Assembly (NCBI RefSeq): GCF_001613805.1
Contig: NZ_LPVY01000024.1
Coordinates: forward strand, 1-64,000
Length of the DNA stretch: 64,000 nt
Direction: 5' to 3'
From: Thalassospira lucentensis
GTDB lineage: Bacteria; Pseudomonadota; Alphaproteobacteria; Rhodospirillales; Thalassospiraceae
Part shown: positions 28,299 to 36,897 of the stretch, piece by piece
How positions within the stretch are numbered: position 1 is the first letter of the stretch
Layout: the number at the start of each line of letters is the position of its first letter
Program-made: the position numbers and the translations under genes
Notes under the pieces: model-generated
What the model was told of the DNA's origin: nothing
Seen by the model: the letters and a program-made list of their open reading frames with translations, nothing else
Database searches by the model: none

Positions 28299-29840
28299 GT
28301 GCCGAAGGCCTCAAAACCGATGAATATTCTGTTTGTCATGGCCGACCAGTTGGCCGCGCGGTGTCTGCCGGTTTATGGTCATGAGGTGGTCAAAACGCCC
28401 AACATCGATGCGCTGTGTGAAAATGCGGTGGTCTTTGATTCCGCCTATACCAACAGCCCGCTTTGTGCGCCGTCGCGCTTTTGCCTGATGACCGGGCAAT
28501 TGCCCGGCCGGATCGAGGCCTATGACAACGCATCCGACCTGCCGTCCGATATTCCGACGGTGGCGCATTACCTGCGCCGCGCCGGATATCGCACTGCCCT
28601 TTCGGGCAAGATGCATTTTTGCGGTGCCGATCAGCTTCACGGTTATGAGGACCGCCTGACATCGGATATCTATCCGGCGGATTATGGCTGGTATTGCGAC
28701 TGGGACAATTTCGAAGACCGGCCAAGCTGGTATCACAATATGGGGTCGGTCACGCAGGCAGGGCCGGTTTACCGTTCCAACCAGCTTGATTTCGATGACG
28801 AAACCGCGTTCGAGGCGAAGCGTTACCTTTATGATGTCGCGCGCCAGAAAAAACACGATGATCGCCCCTTTTTCCTGACGGTATCCTTTACCCATCCGCA
28901 TGATCCGTATAATGCGCGGCCGGAATTCTGGGACCTTTATGACGGGGTGGAAATCGATCCGGTGCGGGTCAAGATCGACGATGCGGAACTTGATCCGCAT
29001 TCACGGCGTTTGCGTCATGTCTATAATCTTGATGAACAGCCGGTTACCGATGACGAAATCCTTCAGGCGCGCCGTGCCTATTATGCGTCGATCAGTTATG
29101 TCGACAGTCTGGTCGGGTCGCTGATGCAGACCCTTCGTGAAACCGGCATGGACGACAATACCCTGATCGTGTTTAGCGGTGATCACGGCGACATGCTGGG
29201 CGAACGCGGCATGTGGTACAAAATGTCGTGGTTTGAACCGAGCGCCCGGGTGCCGATGTTCTTTGCCTTTCCGGGGGCAAAGGGGCAGAAACGCGTTTCG
29301 CAATCGGTATCGCTGATCGATATCCTGCCGACATTGCGCGAGCTTGCCGGGGATGATGCGGCGGGGGCGCTGGCCGGGCCGATTGATGGCAGAAGCCTTG
29401 TGCCGCACATGCAGGGGACCGGTGGCCATGACGAGGTGATTGGCGAATATTGCGGCGAGGGGGCATTGTCGCCGATCATCATGATCCGGCGCGGGGCCTA
29501 TAAATACATCGCATCGGGCATTGATCCCGATATGCTTTATGACCTTGAAAGCGATCCCGATGAAGTGCACGACCTGATCAATGATCCGGCACATGGCGAA
29601 ATCCGCGATGCGTTTCGTGCCGAACTTGCGGAAAACTGGGATCTGGATGCGTTCCGCGAACGCGTCATCCACAGCCAGAAACGCCGCAAGCTGGTTTATG
29701 AAGCCCTGACACAAGGGCGGGTTACACCGTGGGATCATCAGCCGAAACGCGATAGTTCGACCATGTATATGCGCAATCATCTTGATCTTGATGACGTTGA
29801 ACTTGACGCGCGTCTGACGGTTCCGGCGGCAGGGGAATGA
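28299..29840 (+). CDS. betC: Choline-sulfatase
   Basis: A 513-residue cytoplasmic sulfatase that hydrolyses choline-O-sulfate to choline and sulfate, feeding glycine betaine synthesis or carbon and sulfur supply. The sulfatase signature C-A-P-S-R (Cys56 in SPLCAPSRFCLMTG) carries the Cys converted to formylglycine. Metal-binding residues are seen in FVMADQLAARCLP and SGDHGDMLGERGMW. The C-terminal extension (VYEALTQGRVTPWDHQP) is typical of BetC. GTG at 28299 has AAAGGGGG 8 nt upstream; the ATG at 28269 lacks a site. No anaerobic sulfatase-maturing enzyme or FGE gene is in the window. Confidence 0.93.
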   Translation: MPKASKPMNILFVMADQLAARCLPVYGHEVVKTPNIDALCENAVVFDSAYTNSPLCAPSRFCLMTGQLPGRIEAYDNASDLPSDIPTVAHYLRRAGYRTALSGKMHFCGADQLHGYEDRLTSDIYPADYGWYCDWDNFEDRPSWYHNMGSVTQAGPVYRSNQLDFDDETAFEAKRYLYDVARQKKHDDRPFFLTVSFTHPHDPYNARPEFWDLYDGVEIDPVRVKIDDAELDPHSRRLRHVYNLDEQPVTDDEILQARRAYYASISYVDSLVGSLMQTLRETGMDDNTLIVFSGDHGDMLGERGMWYKMSWFEPSARVPMFFAFPGAKGQKRVSQSVSLIDILPTLRELAGDDAAGALAGPIDGRSLVPHMQGTGGHDEVIGEYCGEGALSPIIMIRRGAYKYIASGIDPDMLYDLESDPDEVHDLINDPAHGEIRDAFRAELAENWDLDAFRERVIHSQKRRKLVYEALTQGRVTPWDHQPKRDSSTMYMRNHLDLDDVELDARLTVPAAGE

Positions 29841-29881
29841 ACGGCCGGAACAGCAATTAACCAATCAGAAGGAGGCAAAAA

Positions 29882-30835
29882 ATGAAAAAAACAGGACTTT
29901 TGGGGATGATGGCGATCGGTGTTGCACTGGCCGGGTTTGGCCAGACGACGCCGGCAAGTGCGGCAGATGCCGCCTGCGATACCGTGGTGTTTTCCGACCC
30001 GCAATGGACCGACATCACATCGACCAATGCGCTGACCGGTGTGGTGCTTGAAGCCTTGGGCTATCAGCAGAAAGTCGAAACCATTTCCGTGCCGGTGACC
30101 TTTGAAATGCTGGGGGCCGGGGAGGTCGACGTGTTTCAGGGTAACTGGATGCCCGCCCAGCAGAAATTTGTCGATGCGGCCAATGAAAAGGGTGGCATTG
30201 AAAATCTTGGCGTGAACCTGAAGGGGGCGAAATTCACGCTTGCGGTGCCGGAATATGTTGCGGCGGCGGGGATCAAAAGCTTTGCCGATCTGGGCGCGCA
30301 TGGTGAAGAGTTCGATCACAAGATTTACGGGATCGAGCCGGGCGCACCGGCCAACCAATTGATCCAGAAAATGATCGATTCCGGTGATTTCGGTCTTGAG
30401 GGCTGGGAACTTGTCGAAAGCAGCGAACAGGCGATGCTGGCGCAGGCCAAGCGCCTTGAACGCGGCGAAGACTGGATCGTGTTCCTGGCATGGGCACCGC
30501 ACCCGATGAACAACCAGTTCGACCTGACCTATCTCGAAGGCGGGGATGATTATTTCGGCCCGAATTACGGCGGGGCGGATGTCTATACGCTGGTGCGTGG
30601 TGACTTTGCCAAGGCCTGCCCGAATGTCGGCAAGCTGCTTGATAATGTCAGCTTCACCCTTGATATGGAAAACACCATGATGGGGATGATCATCAATGAT
30701 GGCATGGCGCCCAATGATGCCGCGACCAAGCTTCTGAAAGAAGACCCGTCGGTTCTTGATGCGTGGCTTGAAGGCGTTACCACCAAGGATGGCGGCGACG
30801 GACTGGCCGCTGTCAAGGATGCACTTGGCGTCTGA
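29882..30835 (+). CDS. choX: Choline ABC transporter substrate-binding protein
   Basis: A 317-residue periplasmic binding protein with a signal peptide ending ASA/ADA. The aromatic choline cage known from Sinorhizobium ChoX is recognisable: Trp and Asp in DPQWTDI, Trp in QGNWMPAQ, Tyr in VPEYVAA and Trp in LAWAPHPMN. It therefore should bind choline with high affinity. It is 41 nt downstream of betC with GAAGGAGG as ribosome binding site. A terminator follows, so the ChoW permease and ChoV ATPase must be encoded elsewhere. Confidence 0.92.
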   Translation: MKKTGLLGMMAIGVALAGFGQTTPASAADAACDTVVFSDPQWTDITSTNALTGVVLEALGYQQKVETISVPVTFEMLGAGEVDVFQGNWMPAQQKFVDAANEKGGIENLGVNLKGAKFTLAVPEYVAAAGIKSFADLGAHGEEFDHKIYGIEPGAPANQLIQKMIDSGDFGLEGWELVESSEQAMLAQAKRLERGEDWIVFLAWAPHPMNNQFDLTYLEGGDDYFGPNYGGADVYTLVRGDFAKACPNVGKLLDNVSFTLDMENTMMGMIINDGMAPNDAATKLLKEDPSVLDAWLEGVTTKDGGDGLAAVKDALGV

Positions 30836-30866
30836 GACAGGCGGACATCGTAACCGGATTTGCAAA

Positions 30867-30895
30867 ACCGCCCGTCACCTCACGGGCGGTTTTTT
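30867..30895 (+). terminator. Intrinsic terminator after choX
   Basis: Perfect 9-bp stem ACCGCCCGT / ACGGGCGGT with 6-nt loop and six T, 31 nt after the stop codon. It closes the betC-choX transcript. Confidence 0.9.
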
Positions 30896-31044
30896 GCATT
30901 TCGCGGCAAAAGGTAATACCAATTTGGGATGTATCGGATTAGGCTGGGGGCCAAATTTTTGACCTGCCGGCCCTGCGCCCCGTTTGATACCGCCTGATAC
31001 TGTGTGATCCCGGCAGGCTGCCACCAAAGACTAAGAGGAACGTC

Positions 31045-32448
31045 ATGTCCCATCGCCAATATGACCGCATTGAAACCCCCGAAAGCCTGATCGCGTCACT
31101 GCGCGATATGCTGGGGGATCGCCTGTCGACCGCCGCCGCCGTTCTTGAACAGCATGGCAAGGATGAAAGCTGGCACGCGGCATCCCCGCCTGATGCGGTG
31201 GTGTTTGCCACCTCGACCGAGGAAGTCGCGAAGGTCGTGACACTTTGCGCCGAACATAATGTGCCGATCGTGCCGTTTGGCACCGGATCGTCGCTTGAGG
31301 GGCATGTGGCGGCCCTTCGAGGCGGGATCTGTATTGATCTTTCGCGGATGGATGCGATCCTTGAGGTCAATAACGAGGACCTTGATTGCCGGGTTCAGGC
31401 CGGGGTGACGCGCGAACAGCTTAATGATCATCTGCGCGATACCGGTCTGTTTTTCCCGATTGATCCGGGGGCGAATGCCTCCATCGGCGGGATGACGGCA
31501 ACGCGCGCATCGGGCACCAATGCGGTGCGTTATGGCACCATGCGCGACAATGTCCTGAACCTGACCGTGGTTACACCGGATGGCAAGATCATCAAGACCG
31601 CCAACCGGGCGCGCAAATCATCGGCGGGTTATGACCTGACGCGCCTGTTTGTCGGGTCTGAAGGTACGCTTGGCGTGATTACCGAAATCGCATTGAAGCT
31701 GTATGGCATCCCCGAGGCGATGTCGGCAGCGGTCTGTGCGTTTCCAAGTGTTGATGCGGCGGTCGATACCGTGATCCTGACCATTCAGGCGGGTATTCCG
31801 GTGGCGCGCATCGAGTTCCTTGATGAAATGCAAATCCGGGCGATCAACAATTATTCCAAGACCGACCATAAAGAAGCCCCGACCCTGTTCTTCGAATTCC
31901 ACGGCACAGACGCCGGTGTGAAGGAACAGGCGGAGTTTGTTCAGTCGGTTGCCGAAGAATTTGGTGCCGAGGAATTCCAGTGGGCGACCCGTCAGGAAGA
32001 CCGCAACAAATTGTGGGCGGCACGCCACAAGGCGTATTACGCGTCGCTGCAGCTTGAACCGGGCAAGGCGGGCATGCCGACCGACGTTTGCGTGCCGATT
32101 TCGAAACTTGCCGAGGCGATCCGCGAAACGCGGGCCGATTGCGATGCCAGCCCGCTGACCTGCACGATTGTCGGCCATGTCGGCGATGGCAATTTCCATA
32201 CCCTGATCCTGCTGGACCCCGAAGATCCGGCGCAGATGGCAGAAGCCAAACGCCTGCATGACCGCATGGTTGAACGTGCGTTGAAACTGGGCGGGACCTG
32301 CACGGGCGAACATGGCATCGGTTACGGCAAGCTTGATTTCATGGAAGCCGAACATGGCCCCGATACGATTGCCCTGATGCGCGCGATCAAAGGCGCCATT
32401 GATCCCAAGGGACTGATGAACCCGGGCAAGCTTATTCCGGGGCTTTAA
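31045..32448 (+). CDS. FAD-linked D-lactate dehydrogenase (GlcD/LDHD type)
   Basis: A 467-residue flavoprotein. The FAD-binding PCMH domain covers about 50-230 (VPFGTGSSLEGHVAALRGGICIDLSRMD, then SGYDLTRLFVGSEGTLGVITE-like sequence), and the C-terminal FAD-oxidase domain ends with the conserved VGHVGDGNFHTLI, TCTGEHGIGYGK and KGLMNPGKLIP. These fit D-lactate dehydrogenase (cytochrome) or closely related D-2-hydroxyacid dehydrogenases, which pass electrons to cytochrome c or quinone. No GlcE/GlcF partners are present, favouring the single-subunit enzyme. Flanked by terminators on both sides, so monocistronic. Confidence 0.9.
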   Translation: MSHRQYDRIETPESLIASLRDMLGDRLSTAAAVLEQHGKDESWHAASPPDAVVFATSTEEVAKVVTLCAEHNVPIVPFGTGSSLEGHVAALRGGICIDLSRMDAILEVNNEDLDCRVQAGVTREQLNDHLRDTGLFFPIDPGANASIGGMTATRASGTNAVRYGTMRDNVLNLTVVTPDGKIIKTANRARKSSAGYDLTRLFVGSEGTLGVITEIALKLYGIPEAMSAAVCAFPSVDAAVDTVILTIQAGIPVARIEFLDEMQIRAINNYSKTDHKEAPTLFFEFHGTDAGVKEQAEFVQSVAEEFGAEEFQWATRQEDRNKLWAARHKAYYASLQLEPGKAGMPTDVCVPISKLAEAIRETRADCDASPLTCTIVGHVGDGNFHTLILLDPEDPAQMAEAKRLHDRMVERALKLGGTCTGEHGIGYGKLDFMEAEHGPDTIALMRAIKGAIDPKGLMNPGKLIPGL

Positions 32449-32474
32449 GATCGTCCGATCTGTCAGAGAAATGC

Positions 32475-32503
32475 AAAACGGGGCCCAAGCGGCCCCGTTT
32501 TTT
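32475..32503 (+). terminator. Bidirectional terminator between D-LDH and lpxR-like gene
   Basis: Stem ACGGGGCC / GGCCCCGT with A-run on the left and T-run on the right, placed between two convergent stop codons (32448 and 32525). It can serve both transcripts. Confidence 0.88.
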
Positions 32504-32524
32504 GTTTGATCGTATCGTATCAGA

Positions 32525-33610
32525 TCAGAACCGGAAGGAAACGGACAGCGAGCCGAATTGATCGCCCTTGTCCTGACCTTCAAATTCGGCAGTGCGGTAG
32601 ACGTGGGTGTAGGTGAAACGGGCCTGTCCGACGATGATGGCGAAACCGATTTGCAGATCGCCGACCAGCGGTTCCTTGTCGATGGAATTGCTGTCCTTGA
32701 ACGTGTTGCCATCAAGGGTGATGTCGCGCAGCACCCAGCGGCCCGCAGCCCCGGCGAACAGATAGCCGCTAATGGGGACGCCTTCGGTGTCGGGGGCGAA
32801 GAAGTCCGATCCCGGAAGGCTTGGGCGGATGCGCGGCGGGCCGTAATCCGCCGGCAGGTCAAAGCCCAGCCGGAACATGGTCCCAAGTTCGGCATTGGTG
32901 TAGGCGTTACCCAGCATGAAACCGGCATGCGGGGTGGCGTCATATTCAAGGCCCAGCACATCGCCTTCGAACCAGCTTCGGTATTTGCGTTCATAGGCCA
33001 GGTTTACAATCGGTTCGTTGCGGATCTGGTTGTCCCAGCCCCGGGGTTCCGGGCTGTCGATCATTTTATGAACGACTTTCTGGGTGTTGTCAGCGAAGGA
33101 TGCCGGACCGACAACGCCAAGGGTCAGTTCAAGCGTATCAATGCGCGAATAGTCGCTGTCGCCTTCGCGCTGCAGGCCGGTATCGGACAGAAGCCCGACA
33201 CTGCCATAAAGCAACCCGGCCCACGGGCGGTCATCGGGCTGGTTTTCGGCAATCGTGATGTCGTTTGGCGTAAACATGCTTTGCCCGACGGCGTAGCTTG
33301 TCCGGATGCGGCCGTTCGATGCGAAAAACGGCACGGCCTTGGCCGCACTCAGCACTGGTTCGGGGGCGTTGTCTTCGGGGGAAACGAAGGCCAGCCGCAC
33401 ACCGTTGGTGTAATGCTGGTCCTGATTGTTCTTGGTGAACAGATCATTTTCAATCGACAGCGACACCCCCCATTTGTCATCGGGGGTGCGCATGGATTGC
33501 GGGCCCTTGGCGGTATCCTGCTGGGCGTGTGCGATATTGGCAATGGTCAGGGCACCAAGGACGGGCAGTGATGCCAGAAGGCGTGTCGAAGCGGTTGTGG
33601 ACAATGTCAT
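32525..33610 (-). CDS. LpxR-family outer-membrane lipid A 3'-O-deacylase
   Basis: A 361-residue outer-membrane protein with a signal peptide ending AHA (about 29). The start of the mature domain, WGVSLSIENDLFTKNNQDQHYTNGVRL, is the hallmark of LpxR/DUF2219, including the Asn-Asp pair used for calcium and catalysis. It is expected to form a 12-strand beta barrel, and the last residue is Phe (LSVSFRF). LpxR removes the 3'-acyloxyacyl chain of lipid A. The start codon overlaps the stop of the LysR gene by 4 nt (ATGA), implying translational coupling. Confidence 0.9.
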   Translation of the reverse strand: MTLSTTASTRLLASLPVLGALTIANIAHAQQDTAKGPQSMRTPDDKWGVSLSIENDLFTKNNQDQHYTNGVRLAFVSPEDNAPEPVLSAAKAVPFFASNGRIRTSYAVGQSMFTPNDITIAENQPDDRPWAGLLYGSVGLLSDTGLQREGDSDYSRIDTLELTLGVVGPASFADNTQKVVHKMIDSPEPRGWDNQIRNEPIVNLAYERKYRSWFEGDVLGLEYDATPHAGFMLGNAYTNAELGTMFRLGFDLPADYGPPRIRPSLPGSDFFAPDTEGVPISGYLFAGAAGRWVLRDITLDGNTFKDSNSIDKEPLVGDLQIGFAIIVGQARFTYTHVYRTAEFEGQDKGDQFGSLSVSFRF

Positions 33611-34515
33611 CGAATGCTCTGATCATTATTTGCGCGTAACTTCCGGACCATGAAATCAATCACGGTTCTGATCTTACGCAGTTTATGACGTTGCGGTGCA
33701 CATAAAGCGAAAAGTCCCAGTTCGCGCGGGGCGAAATCATCGAGCAGGCTTATCAGGCTGCCATCCTTTAGCAAATCCTCGACAACCAGACGGGGTGTCA
33801 GCGTGATCCCGCAACCTTGCAGCAGGGCGTCACGCTTCGCAAGGCTGCTATTGACATAAAAGCGGCCTTTGACCTGAATGCTGCGTTCATGTTCACCATC
33901 GGAAAAGGTCCAGAAACCCGGACGACTGTCATTGGTGTAAACAAAGCAGTTGTGGTTCAACAGATCCTCGGGTCTGGTCAGTGGAGGGGATTTGGCAATA
34001 TAGGCGGGGCTTGCGCACAAGACTCTGGAATAGCCGCATAATCGCCGGGCAATAAGGCTTGAATTGGGCAGCGATTCACTGACCCGAAGGGCGATATCAA
34101 AGCCTGCGTCCACCAGATCGACGACCTTGTCATTCAGTTCAAGTTCGATGGTCAGTTCGGGATAGGCATCGATCATTTCGGCAATCATCGGGGACAGTTG
34201 CCGGATGCCAAACGACATGGGGGCGGCGATACGCACCCGGCCACGCGGACCTTCATTCAAGTCACGCACGGTTTCATCGGCATCGGCCATTTCATCGAGG
34301 ATGCCGGTAATCCGGCCAAGATAGGTTTCACCTGCCTCGGTCAGGCTCATGCGGCGCGTCGTGCGGGCGATCAACTGCACGCCAAGCTGATCTTCAAGCG
34401 CGTTGATATGCTTGGTCATCGAGCCCGGCGTCATGTTGAGTTCGCGGGCGGCGGCGGCAAATGTGCCGCGTTCGGCAATTTTACGAAAACATTCCAGTGC
34501 GCGCAGACGGTCCAT
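33607..34515 (-). CDS. LysR-family transcriptional regulator coupled to lpxR-like gene
   Basis: A 302-residue LysR regulator of the CrgA/AaeR-like subgroup: LECFRKIAERGTFAAAARELNMTPGSMTKHINALEDQLG, then effector domain from about 90. It is cotranscribed with the lipid A deacylase gene (4-nt overlap) and divergent from a DMT transporter 157 nt away, so either could be its target. LysR proteins usually control a divergent gene, which favours the transporter. Confidence 0.9.
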   Translation of the reverse strand: MDRLRALECFRKIAERGTFAAAARELNMTPGSMTKHINALEDQLGVQLIARTTRRMSLTEAGETYLGRITGILDEMADADETVRDLNEGPRGRVRIAAPMSFGIRQLSPMIAEMIDAYPELTIELELNDKVVDLVDAGFDIALRVSESLPNSSLIARRLCGYSRVLCASPAYIAKSPPLTRPEDLLNHNCFVYTNDSRPGFWTFSDGEHERSIQVKGRFYVNSSLAKRDALLQGCGITLTPRLVVEDLLKDGSLISLLDDFAPRELGLFALCAPQRHKLRKIRTVIDFMVRKLRANNDQSIR

Positions 34516-34672
34516 TTATAACCCCGTGAATTGATCGAATAATTTCCATATTGGAAATAAACTACGATCAAATACCGGCAAGATCGACTGATAATGTTGT
34601 GCTAGTTTGAACAAAATTGAAATTGCCCGCGCGCCCCACATATCTGCGCCGGCCGGAGGAAGGATAAAGATC

Positions 34673-35584
34673 ATGAGCGCCACCTGGCTCAAACCTGTTT
34701 TATTGCTGATTGGTTCCGGAACGATGGGCGGCAGTTCCATCCTGCTTGCCAAAGTTGGTGTGCAGGAGGGTATTCCGGCACTGTCCTATCTGTTCTGGCA
34801 ATGCCTTGGGGCCGGAGTGGTTCTGGGCATATTGTCGATTGGCCGGGGCGGTTTGCCGCCATTGCGTGCGACATATATCCGTTATTATTTTCTGGCCGGT
34901 CTGGTCAGCCTCGCTTTACCGATGGGGCTTGGCTATTTCATGGTGCCCTATATCGGGGCATCGATGGCCGGGGTCTTTACCGCATTGCCGCCATTGATGA
35001 CCTATCTGATTTCGATGGGGATCGGGATTGAAACCGCGCAATTCAAACGCCTGATGGGGTTGATGGTCGGTTTCTGTGGTGTGCTGTTTTTGTATGTGCC
35101 GCAGATCAGTGCGCCCGATAGCACCATTCTGGTTTATCTGCTGGTGGCGGCCCTGATCCCGGTCAGTCTGGCGATTGGCAATGTGTACCGGACGGTGGCA
35201 TGGCCCAAGGGGGCATCGCCCCTGACACTGGCATCGGGGATGATGCTGGCCAGTGCGATCCTGTGTCTTGTGTTTGAAACCGGTCGTGATCAGTTGCATG
35301 TCCCCGATTTCGGCAATGGCATGGCGTGGCTGATCATCGGGGTTCAGATGGCGGTCGCCAGCATGATGTATATCTGCCATTTCGAATTGCAGCGTGTGGC
35401 AGGCCCCGTATTCCTGAGCCAGATCGGCTATGTTATGGCCCTGACCAGCCTTGCCGGTGGGACGTTGCTTCTGGGGGAAACATTACGCCCGGAACTGATC
35501 GTAACACTGGGCTGTGTGGTGGCGGGTACGTTCCTTGTGCGCCCGGCACGGCCAGCGGATCGGCGGGCATCGGCCACCAGTTAA
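34673..35584 (+). CDS. DMT-superfamily (EamA) transporter
   Basis: A 303-residue inner-membrane protein with about ten helices in two EamA repeats (GTMGGSSILLAKVGVQEGIPALSYLFWQ at the start). The ATG at 34673 has GGAGGAAGGA 10 nt upstream and was preferred over an earlier TTG-type start at 34607. Substrate unknown. Divergent from the LysR gene; closed by a strong terminator. Confidence 0.88.
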   Translation: MSATWLKPVLLLIGSGTMGGSSILLAKVGVQEGIPALSYLFWQCLGAGVVLGILSIGRGGLPPLRATYIRYYFLAGLVSLALPMGLGYFMVPYIGASMAGVFTALPPLMTYLISMGIGIETAQFKRLMGLMVGFCGVLFLYVPQISAPDSTILVYLLVAALIPVSLAIGNVYRTVAWPKGASPLTLASGMMLASAILCLVFETGRDQLHVPDFGNGMAWLIIGVQMAVASMMYICHFELQRVAGPVFLSQIGYVMALTSLAGGTLLLGETLRPELIVTLGCVVAGTFLVRPARPADRRASATS

Positions 35585-35600
35585 TCCGACCCGACAACAG

Positions 35601-35637
35601 AAAACGCCGCCCATTGATCAAGGGCGGCGTTTTTTTG
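35601..35637 (+). terminator. Bidirectional terminator
   Basis: Stem AAAACGCCGCCC / GGGCGGCGTTTT with 9-nt loop and seven T, between the convergent DMT transporter and DUF2189 genes. Confidence 0.9.
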
Positions 35638-35665
35638 ATGGTGAAGGTCAGGCGTTGTGTGCCGG

Positions 35666-36502
35666 TTACGGCACCACGCGCCGCAGGCGGCGGGCTTCGG
35701 CCTTTTCGGTATCGATCAGACCGCGATAGGCATGCCAGCTTGAATAACCCAGAAGCGGCATCATGATCGCAAGACCCAGCAGGAAAACCACCATGCCACA
35801 CGCCGCCATGACGGCAATCATCGCGGCCCAGCCGGTCAGGACCCGCCAGTTTTTGCGGAATGCCGCAACGCTTGTGATCAAAGCGGTAATCACATCAACA
35901 TCGCGATCCACCAGAAGCGGGATTGATACCACCGTGATGGCAAACACCATCATCGCCAGCACCCCGCCAAGGATGGTGCCGGTAATCAGAAACGTGATGG
36001 CATCGCGCGAGAAAAAGGTTTCCCAGATCAACACATCAAGGGACGGCACCGATCCGTTGTAAAACAGTGCGAATAACAGCATCGCGATGCGCGTCCATGC
36101 CAGGAAGAACAGCATCAGAATGACGCCAATCGCGCCAAGCTGCCCGGGATTGCGCCGGAAGCCATTCAGGCTGTGCCACAGGGTGACATTTTCGCCCATT
36201 TCAAGGCGGCGGCTGGTTTCATAAAGGCCGACCGCGATGACCGGGGCCAGAAGCATGAAGCCTGCGCCGAGTGGCAGGGTCAGATAGGGCTGACCCGATT
36301 GAAAGAGACTAAGCAGAATAAGGTAACCGGCAATAACGCAAAGCCCGCCATAGGCAAGGCCAATGGCCGGGGTACGTTTGAAATCGCGCCAGCCTGCTTC
36401 AAGCCATTTGCCCGACTGGTCACTGGTGGCTTCGCGGATCGCAATGCCTTGCGGAAGTCCGCTGACGGGACCCGTTGATTGTTCAATTGTCGTTTCGGAC
36501 AT
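35666..36502 (-). CDS. DUF2189 integral membrane protein
   Basis: A 278-residue protein with a soluble N-terminal 45 residues and about six hydrophobic helices. It carries the DUF2189 pattern: WLEAGWRDFKRTPAIGLAYGG, LMLAPVIAVGLYETSRRLE-like sequence and a C-terminal SWHAYRGLID. Function is not known for this family. The ATG at 36502 is correctly spaced from GGGAGG; the ATG at 36508 would be too close to it. Confidence 0.88.
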   Translation of the reverse strand: MSETTIEQSTGPVSGLPQGIAIREATSDQSGKWLEAGWRDFKRTPAIGLAYGGLCVIAGYLILLSLFQSGQPYLTLPLGAGFMLLAPVIAVGLYETSRRLEMGENVTLWHSLNGFRRNPGQLGAIGVILMLFFLAWTRIAMLLFALFYNGSVPSLDVLIWETFFSRDAITFLITGTILGGVLAMMVFAITVVSIPLLVDRDVDVITALITSVAAFRKNWRVLTGWAAMIAVMAACGMVVFLLGLAIMMPLLGYSSWHAYRGLIDTEKAEARRLRRVVP

Positions 36503-36897
36503 CTGCATCCTCCCTGCACCTTATTGACAAAGGTGGCCGATACACAGACTCAAAATCCTGAAAGCTTGTTCTTTTTTGTTGATGATATCACTTCGAAAAA
36601 CAATTGCCAGTGTTGGCTGTGTTGAATGTCATTAGATTTTCATATGAGTATTTACCGGTGGTTTTCCATAGGCCACGGCTTGATAGCAGGCGGTTTTGGT
36701 CACAAATACATATGTGAACCGGCAAAAGGGAAAAATCCGTACCGGATAAGCACGTAAACGGCATCATCAACCAACTTGTTGCCATTTTCTGTTGCGACGA
36801 GCGGTATGAGCCATATGCTGCTGGAATCAAATCATAACATTGCACTCTGCCGAGCCGTCGGTTTCCAGAGTGCCGAGCAAAAAGCGGAGCCGGACTG
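36503..36897 (+). other. Gene-free divergent upstream region
   Basis: Between the divergent DUF2189 and AsmA genes lie 395 nt in which I find no gene, no strong palindrome and no RNA. Presumably it holds both promoters; the AsmA-proximal third is AT-rich. Confidence 0.45.
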
